Part shown: positions 56,342 through 64,000 of the stretch, one piece after another
How positions within the stretch are numbered: position 1 is the first letter of the stretch
How the letters are laid out: each line of letters begins with the position of its first letter
Origin: Chrysopilus asiliformis
Taxonomy: Eukaryota; Arthropoda; Insecta; Diptera; Rhagionidae
Direction: 5' to 3'
Assembly: GCA_964034945.1 (NCBI GenBank)
Contig: OZ035960.1
Coordinates: forward strand, 20,385,487-20,449,486
DNA: 64,000 nt
Position numbers and translations under genes: made by a program
Notes under the pieces: generated by a model
Seen by the model: only the letters and a program-made list of their open reading frames with translations
Told to the model about the DNA's origin: nothing
The model's database searches: none

Positions 56342-58913
56342 TACTTTTGATACGTGCTTTTTTCCTTCAAAATAGGAAAAACTCCATAAAATAGAAGAAA
56401 AATCCTTCGGCTTATGAAAATTCATTTTAAGAAAAAGTATCTCATAATTTTTAAAACGATTTCATAAATTTTCATAAATTCAAAGACGATTTTTCATAGA
56501 TTTTACATATGTAAGAATAAACATTGTTTTTAGAAACAATTCTTAAAATTAGTGAAAAAAATTTGCCTCCGGGATATAATTCGTACAACCAAAAATATTT
56601 CATAGTTGGCATATATAATTTTGAATGGGTACAGCGGTAATGTAAGTTTCAGGGCTCTATTACCATGAATCTCTATTCGCCAGATTTTTAGTGTCATATT
56701 TTTAGCTTAAGTCGATTTTTAGGCGAAGTCAAAGTGATCTGTGTGAAAATGTATACACAGATTAATTTAGCTCTGAAAATCGACTTAAGCTACTTTAACT
56801 TATTGCCACAGATACTAGGACTTATTAACCATTACTACGCCATTATTTAAAAAAAATCATAAAAACAAAACATTTTTGAGAAATCCAATCCTTTTTGTAA
56901 AGTGAGCGAAAAGTGTTTTCAATCTGAAGACACTCTAACTACTTTCCTAATCCATTGTAATTTCAATATAAAAATGTATCTATTCACACGGGTTTCGGAA
57001 TTGATTTAATGTTATACAATTATAGAAAAATCCTTTTCAACTACATACCATAATGGTCAGCTTTCAGTTTCTAGGCTGTGGAGAATTCATTCAAATTATC
57101 TTGATTAAAATTTCACTATTATTGGGTGCACGTTTCGGATAAACATGCCGAAGAACGATTTTTATAGTAGAATTGAATTCGGGAAGTTATGCGGTAAAAG
57201 CGAAATTCAAATCGCAGTAAATCGCTACGGGCCATACAAATTGCCAATGAACTGTGAGTGCAGGTACCTACATGGAATCAGTTGGTAATTGCTTCATTTA
57301 TATCGTCCATATATGGGAATGGCTAGGTAAATGTGCTGACAAGAAACAAATACGCAATTTAGAGACTACCATGAAATTCTATAGAAATGGACGAAAATGG
57401 TAGTTGGAAAAAATCTCTAACGACACGACACGATTCCGCGCATATACCAAGGATTTGAACACTAGAATCGTGATTGAGACTCTTCAAAATAGGGATTTTG
57501 GTGCTAGATTTTACCATTGCCGGTATTTTGCATATAGTAGAAAAATTTCAATAGAACAAGTGCAGCAGATGGTTGACGGTAGTTATCGTAAGTGAATAGT
57601 ACGGGTGACATCTAACTACCTTGCGGCACACCAGTTTAACACTATGGGCAATTCTGATGGGAGGTACATTGTTGCATCATTGAAATTCATTTAGACAAGA
57701 ATTTGAAGGTACACTGTTCGGTGTATGGCGTCCAGATGCACAAATGGCGATTACTCATCCATGTTGAATTCATGTTGTATGACGGTTTTTAGTTTATTAA
57801 TTGCATCGAGTGTTGACACTATTCACCTTTTCGTCTACAGACAGTGGCTCCACATTTGGGGAGCTCTAAAGCCCTCAGAAGCTGGCATTCTTCTGTGGGA
57901 TGGCATCTGGTCTCAAAGTCCGGATGATGATAGCCGGCGTCTTTGTAGTGTTGTTCCAGCCGCGCTGTTTCAGTCTTGGATGGGTCTTGGATCTTAGATC
58001 TGCTCCATGGATCCGAACGTATGTATCCAAACTAAATAGAATTCTGCTGTGTGGCAGATGTTGCCGATTAGGGAAATTATAAATTTAAATGACACGTGGA
58101 TGTGTCGAGTCGAAGCTGTAATGTGTATAGTTGTGATTATTTATGGTTACATAGGTACGGTATGCTCGTTTTACAACTAATATTAGATTGTTTGCTGCCG
58201 CAACGCCAAACTGATGTTGATTTTGAGTAGATAAATTTCAACATTTGTCTAATCGATCAAAATTGTCGATCGGGTCAGCGGCAATGACGATTGCGGAAAA
58301 GGAAAAACATAAAAAGGAAGAAACTTTTCCGTTTCACAGATAATATTTTTGTTATGTCATACATTTGTCTGTTGCCGTGCATTTCAATGAGTGAATAATT
58401 TTATATCAATGTTAATATGGTGGTTAAATCTGTTGCTGACGTTGAGACATGTGATTATTATTTTAATTATGCTGCATACATAAATATTTGCGACTATTTA
58501 GTCTGCATATTGAATTTTATGGATGAATTTGTCTGGTATTATTTTTAGATCATATATAATCATAATATATTGTACAATGAACAAAAACTGTGCTGAATAG
58601 AATGTCTAATTGTAATTTTTATTGCATATGGGTGAAGTTCATTCGTTCCTTTGTCAACGAAAGCTCAGAAAAATAACTTTTAATGACTCTAAAAGTGTTT
58701 TAGATAAGGAAACAATTTGAGTAGATAAATGGAAGTTACCGACTCCAGGGTCGATTTAAACTTTTTGGGGTTTTGACTCTAGCTAGGGCTCAACTCAGGA
58801 TTATATTTGAACCTAAATACGTGAGAACTTTCACCTACAGCACGATGGCACATTTGTTTTAAGAAAATTTTGGCTGAAGTGTATTTTTACTTTCTTATAC
58901 GAATTATAATAAA

Positions 58914-59043
58914 CACCTGTATTACGATTGTAATGTCGTTTTCGACGATAGTTGTTTTAAGTGTTGTTGTTGGTTGAAAAGTACTAACAACAACAAGTAA
59001 AACGACTCTTGTCGAAAACGACACGACGTTCGGAATACGGGTG
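58914..59043. mobile_element. Palindromic fold-back element
   Basis: 130 bp that fold on themselves: CACCTGTATTACGA with GTTCGGAATACGGGTG, TGTCGTTTTCGAC with GTCGAAAACGACA, and TGTTGTTGTT with AACAACAACA around a loop of about 18 nt. It resembles the fold-back MITEs at 694 and 11039 in style but not in sequence. Confidence 0.75.
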
Positions 59044-59109
59044 AAAGTATCACATTCATGTCGACCTCTTAATTTTGCATAAAAAACATTTCCCGAGCAT
59101 ACCTGAGTC

Positions 59110-59470
59110 GTTTGGAGTCATATTACAAAAACGTCTTTCTGTCGGTCAGTCTGTGTACAAGATTTTTTAAAAACTACTGGAGCTAGAACCATGAAATTTT
59201 ACAGGCATGTTTGGTCCTGAAATGGGACGATCCTGTCAATTTTTGGTGCAAATCCGTTAAGCGGAAGTAACCAAAATAGCGGCTTTTTAAAAAAGACCAA
59301 TTCCGTTCTTCACAATTTACTCCGAAACTGGCAATTTCTCGGTAATCTTCCATATGACAAAAGTTGAAGACAAAGAAATATTCTAGATGTTTGTCTTTTA
59401 CGAGAACTCCGTATCTCAAGTTGTTATAGAGATATACCGTTATTTAAACAAAAATCAATTTTTCATGACT
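59110..59470 (-). repeat. GTCY-associated repeat fragment (inverted)
   Basis: Contains GTCTTTCTGTCGGTCAGTCTG-type sequence and, on the minus strand, ACGGAGTTCTCGTAAAAGAC followed by blocks shared with 4890-5035 and 52420-52560. Three diverged copies suggest a third family of this kind. Confidence 0.45.
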
Positions 59471-61448
59471 ATTTCGAAAATTAACAGCCATTTTTACATG
59501 TCCCATTGTCCACTTTCTAGATTATAGGTTCTCTAGTGACATCCACTGAAAATCGATTAGAGTGTAATTTAACACCTCACAAAAATTAATTCAGGAAAAA
59601 AGAAATTAGAAAATGGCCTTTCCTCGAATTTCCCTTAAAGTGCGAACACTTTTTTACCAAAATATTTTTTTCGGATTCGTAAGGAAATGTTATTCAAAGT
59701 TTAATTTATTTTAAATTTTAATTGAGTTGATTAATCACGAATGACATCTTATTTAAATGGTATCCAATCCGTGTTTATGTTGTTGTTTAGTTCATGCATT
59801 AGCGATCAATAGAATAGTTTTCTTTAAACTGTAATCAGGGACGCGTGGAATTTCCCACTGATTGCTAGGGTGTGACTGATATGAAACAAATGCTCCAACT
59901 GATCATTAACATCGATTTTCAATTTTAAACAAAACCCTTTGGTTTAACCCGAAAAGCCCTTCAACAGACAAAAATCCCAGGAATGCCTCCAAAATATACA
60001 CACCGCCATGATCCCAATATTTGACAATCGCTTGATGCGTTTGCAGTCCGTATTGAGTGAAGGGCTGAGTAAGTATTCAGTTCCTACTTTCATTCAATTT
60101 ATAGCATCGCTGCATAATACGATCATAAGGTAAACATTTGTTTGAAGAAAGCACTTATGTTGAATTCTGAATCCTTACAGGACCATAGTTTATCGATTGT
60201 GACAATGTAAACAAAAACAAAATAACTTGAATCTCGTTAGAGTTAATAAACAACATTATGAAGAAAAATAACCTAATGATGGGGATTCTCTTTAAACACG
60301 CACTCGCAACAGTACATTAGAAAAATCGAGCTAATTTTAAGATTTCTTGTATTTTAACATGAGTTTATGTTGACTGAAATATCCAAAGTTCACAAGATGC
60401 ACTTTCAAACACAAACAATTACGTCCAGACTTACTATAAATACTTTAAAGTCTTTTTGGGCGATTAAAATGCCGATTGTGTCGTTGTTAGACTTTAAAAT
60501 AGGGTCTTGGCATTGCAAAAAATTTATGAGCTGTAAAATTCAGAATATTGAATATTGAGAAATTGGATAATTTCTTTTCGGCTATCTTCTGAACCGTTAA
60601 AGCCATTTTGATGCGATTTTCAAAATTAGCTTCAAGGACTAAAACGCCCGGTAAAATCAACCTCGATACTCCCAGAATCGTCCTTTTTGCTATCTTTTAA
60701 TCCTGTTACTGAAAGGAGTAAAGTGTGAAACCTCTAGTTTTATATAAAATTACCTCTTTGATCCGTCGCGTACTATGTGGTATTTGTCCCAAAAAGTTGG
60801 CCAAAAGCAAATTTTCCAAAAATCGAAGTTTGTTTTTAGGAAAGAAAACATATCTGGGTAATGGTTTTATTTGTTATTTAGGATAGAAATTTACATATTC
60901 ACAAACAGAGCGACAAACAGAAAAATCGAACTGAACCTGGTTTTAATCATTAGGCACTCTTCTAGATCGGCGTAACCGACAAATAAGGCAAAAATTTCAA
61001 GCCTATCCATGAATAAATGTAAATTTCAAATTTATATTTAGACTGGATACGTGAAAAATTTCAAATGTAGCTCATTTTGTTTAAAAATTTTCGCATTCAG
61101 AGTAGATTTTTCGAAAAAAAACTCACCTACGGCGCATTTTCCCCTTTTATGTTCCGCAAGAACGTAAAAAAATGAAAATTTGCACAAAAATTGTTGCCGT
61201 ATTTTTTTTTTTGTAATGCGGCCCGCGGTTTTTTTTATAGAATACTCAATATGGCCCTTGGTGGTGATTGAGTTTGACAGCCCTATCTTAGATCAATAGA
61301 AAATTAATTTCCTTTTAAAAGCGTTGCAAAGCTTTTCAAATGCTTCGTGATATTTCCAATTTTAGGCTATTTCTGATTATGCAAATCACTTTGGAATCTT
61401 TTTCGCACACAACGTTAACATCGACCACGATTAGTGTTTATGTTTTTT

Positions 61449-62055
61449 TATACCCGTATGGTGAAACCAAAGGGTATATTAACTTTGCCTTACCGTTTGT
61501 AACGCCAAGATCCCGTCATCGCACAAAAAAATGAATTACACCAGTGTGTTTAGAATGATAAAAAAAGTTGAATTTAGCATGTCCGTCCGTCTGTCCGTCC
61601 GTCCGTCTGTCCGTCCGTCCGTCTGTCCGTCCGTCCGTCTGTCCGTCTGTCCGTCTGTCTGTCTGTCTGTGGCGCGGATTGCGGGCGCACGGATTGAGCT
61701 AGAGACTTGAAATTTTGCGCAGATCCGTTTTTCGTAAAATGCGAGGCTAAGTTCGTTAATGGGCAAAAATGGACCATTAAGGGGGGTACCCCCCATACGA
61801 ACGAAATCGTTTTTTGTGGATATCTCAAAAACGGTGCATCTTATCAAAAAAGTCCAAGAACAAAAGTTATTTAGGATATGATTCTACATAAAACTCCCAT
61901 ACATCAAAATCCGATTGGAATAAATTTTAAAAAATCTTATTGGAAAGTTTGACTTCAAAGTGGAATTCTGGTAGAACTGTTCGAATTTTGATACGAATAT
62001 CACCATACGGGTCTCCAATGATTGCCCGATTGGCAATTATAGCTTTTGTTATGTT
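61449..62055 (+). mobile_element. DINE-1-like element, family A, copy 3
   Basis: Same layout as 53531: TATACCCGTATGGTGAAACC start, the longest GTCY tract (61580-61671), GGGGGGTACCCCCCATACGA, TCACCATACGGGT, and the 3-prime palindrome with one change (TTGCCCGATTGGCAA), ending TTATGTTT. The two minus-strand frames (84 and 103 codons) are the tract read as TDRQTDG repeats. Confidence 0.88.
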
Positions 62056-62986
62056 TTTTATTGTTGGTCTGCACTGAGTTTTGGCAGCACGACAATCGCA
62101 GCTCATCAATCATCAGTTGTTGCTTAATATTTGAATCTTGGATTCTCCTCTCAGAATAAACTGCATTCATCTGTCGGTATCTGAAAGATATCAAGACAAA
62201 ATAGAAGTCGATTGTTGCAATCACGTGTGAATCTATTTTTGTAACATCATCATGTGTGTGATTCGATGGTATCAGATTTATCTCAATTTTGTATCCGTCG
62301 TGTTTCTTGGTTTGTATGGCAAATCGAATTTTACGGTTGCGGTAGGCAATGGCTACAGGAGTTTTGTGGTTTTTAATGTTGCATTAATGCGGGGCAATTC
62401 ATTATGTTGACACGATTTGTAGGAAATGTGATTTTCTTGTCAGCAGAATGTTGTCTCGAGCGGGTGGCAGCATGTGTCGCTGTCGATGTAGACGCAAATG
62501 CTTAGTATAGTCTCGAGAAAAGCATAGAAAATTGCTTGAAAGTTTGCCTATAAATATTTGAGCTACTTGAGTGGCGGCTTTCCACTGTTTTAATTTGTTT
62601 CTTTTTCTTTTAAGTGGTGGGCAACATTATGCTCACATACATACGATGACTATACGATCGATGGATTTGTGGTTTAATCGCTCAATTATCGCATAAATAT
62701 AACGCAAGAAGCATAGTTACAGTGGAAGGGCTTCATTCGAATGCGCACGTGCATTTTATTGTGATTTATGTGTCACTTATTCTCGGTAATTAAATTAATT
62801 TACGATTTACGAATTGGTCGGCTTAGTTTTATTATCCGTAAATTGGAGATCATTTTCGAAGTAGGATTTTTTTTTCAAATATCGATTGTTTACATTTTAG
62901 TGGGAAAGATCGTAGTAATCATTCGAAATCAATTTTACGTACTTGTAGTGCGACGAAAAGACATGCTATGTCCGCTATTGGCTGTT

Positions 62987-63126
62987 TATACCCGTATGGT
63001 GAAACCAAAGGGTATATTAACTTTGCCTTACCGTTTGTAACGCCAAGATCCCGTCATCACACACAAAAATGAATTACACCAGTGTGTTTAGAATGATAAA
63101 AAAAATTGAATTTTCCATGTCCGTCC

Positions 63127-63165
<39 letters not shown>

Positions 63166-63578
63166 CGTCCGTCCATCTGTCTGTCTGTCTGTGGCGCGGA
63201 TTACAGGCGCACGGATTGAGCTAGAGACTTGAAATTTTGCGCAGATTCGTTTTTCGTAAAATGCGAGGCTAAGTTCGTTAATGGGCAAAATTGGACCATT
63301 AAGGGGGGTACCCCCCATACGAACGAAAACGATTTTTCGAATATCTCAAAAACGGTGCATCTTATCAAAAAAAGTCCAAGAACAAAAGTTATTTAGGATA
63401 TGATTCTACATAAAACTCCCATACATCAAAATCCGATTGGAATAGATTTTAAAAAATCTTATTGGAAAGTTTGACTTCAAAGTGGAATTTTGGTACAACT
63501 GTTCGAATTTTGATACGAATATCACCATACGGGTCTCCAATGATTGCCAGATTGGCAATTATAGCTTCTGTTATGTTT
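62987..63578 (+). mobile_element. DINE-1-like element, family A, copy 4
   Basis: As the previous copy, with a GTCY tract at 63118-63193, TCACCATACGGGT and TTGCCAGATTGGCAA followed by TTATAGCTTCTGTTATG. Only about 930 bp separate it from copy 3, with the same orientation. Confidence 0.88.
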
Positions 63579-63844
63579 TTAGACGTATCTTCTTTGTCCG
63601 TTTTAAGATTTCGTCCATTGATTCTTATCGTGCACCGAACGCCATTTTTGACTTTTTCAACTAATTATGGGGGGTTTGGGTTCAACATCTTTTAAACGCG
63701 CCAGATCGCAGAGTTCTAGCGCTTTTGGTAGCAGAGAAAATTACTGAAATCAATTTTTTAACACTGTAAATTAGAATATTTCGAGAACGGATAAATATAA
63801 AAATTGACGGTCAAAAAGAAGTAGTGGGAACCATTACTTCCTTT

Positions 63845-64000
63845 AATTTATTTTTTACATAGCAGCATAAGAAGAATAAGGAAATAGTGGTCCGATTGGA
63901 TTTTGATGTATGGTTGAGCTATATAAAATCCTATTCTTAACACATTTTACTTGTATAAATTTTTCAATATGACTTACCGTTTTCGAGAAAACTACAAAAA
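63845..64000 (-). repeat. GTCY family B element, inverted, cut by the window edge
   Basis: Minus-strand TTTTCTCGAAAACGGTAAGT at the edge and ATCAAAATCCAATCGGACCA match the 3-prime half of the 8527 and 4074 copies. The microsatellite would lie beyond 64000. Confidence 0.6.

Larger units (their letters stand above)
54874..64000 (+). other. wb intron 2 (partial)
   Basis: No laminin exon was found. It holds the structured patch at 55855-55930, a diverged MITE (56040-56341), hairpins (56703-56792, 58914-59043), a GTCY fragment (59110-59470), two DINE-like elements (61449-62055, 62987-63578) and an inverted family B copy at the edge. The open frames at 57725-57997 and 55624-55824 have no recognisable homology. 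59500-61400 shows only AT-rich sequence. Confidence 0.75.

Noticed and set aside
57725..57997. 90-codon frame in wb intron 2, considered as the next laminin exon
   Set aside because: Lacks the expected VFQVAY and PRPGNW-type motifs and is not in the right context.
61536..61847. 103-codon minus-strand frame with TDRQTDG repeats, and similar frames at 25148, 25180, 53601, 61574 and 63088
   Set aside because: They read through the GTCY microsatellite of the DINE-like family; each copy carries the same frame because the repeat is the same.
1..64000. Search for tRNA genes, CRISPR arrays, rRNA and satellite DNA
   Set aside because: No B-box-like GGTTCGANTCC with a cloverleaf, no regularly spaced direct repeats with unique spacers and no rRNA motifs were seen.

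Overview
This is a 64-kb piece of an AT-rich insect genome. Spliced eukaryotic genes, insect-type gene structures and GTCY-microsatellite repeats of the dipteran mini-me/DINE-1 kind point to a fly; a nematoceran is my guess, but the sequence alone does not prove it. Real coding sequence is only about 3.5 kb. Three genes can be supported by exon-by-exon reading with matching splice phases.

(1) Minus strand, 12217 down to 984 and running off the left edge: the N-terminal half (479 residues, six exons) of GBA2, the non-lysosomal glucosylceramidase (GH116). Its first coding exon (12060-12217) is separated from the next by an 8.5-kb repeat-filled intron. (2) Plus strand, 13613-15501: a complete RpL4 (large-subunit ribosomal protein uL4, 434 residues) with a TCT/TOP-type start site, a start codon that ends exon 1, and three introns. 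Intron 3 carries a good candidate for an H/ACA snoRNA. (3) Plus strand, 39212 onward: the first two coding exons of a laminin alpha-1/2-type chain, best matched to Drosophila wing blister (wb). They are split by a 14.9-kb intron, and the gene continues beyond the right edge.

Everything else is introns and a 22-kb RpL4-wb intergenic region, dominated by non-autonomous DNA transposons. By eye I could define: a decayed Tc1/mariner-superfamily transposase (1-446); three elements with perfect 8-bp target duplications (4589-5075, 23999-24278, 40596-41501); TA-flanked and TAA-flanked MITEs (2708, 7273, 43863, 45690, 46813, 56040); palindromic fold-back elements (694, 11039, 58914); two related GTCY-microsatellite families, one with all the hallmarks of DINE-1-like Helentron derivatives (25061, 53531, 61449, 62987); and a near-perfect inverted repeat with 180-bp arms at 32.6-32.95 kb that could make long double-stranded RNA.

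The genes do not form a functional pathway. GBA2 and RpL4 are divergently arranged with about 1.4 kb between the GBA2 start codon and the RpL4 start site. I saw no tRNA, rRNA or CRISPR features. The most interesting observations are the intronic snoRNA candidate, the DINE-like family, the long hairpin locus, and a basic His/Arg/Gly-rich segment in front of the laminin N-terminal domain.
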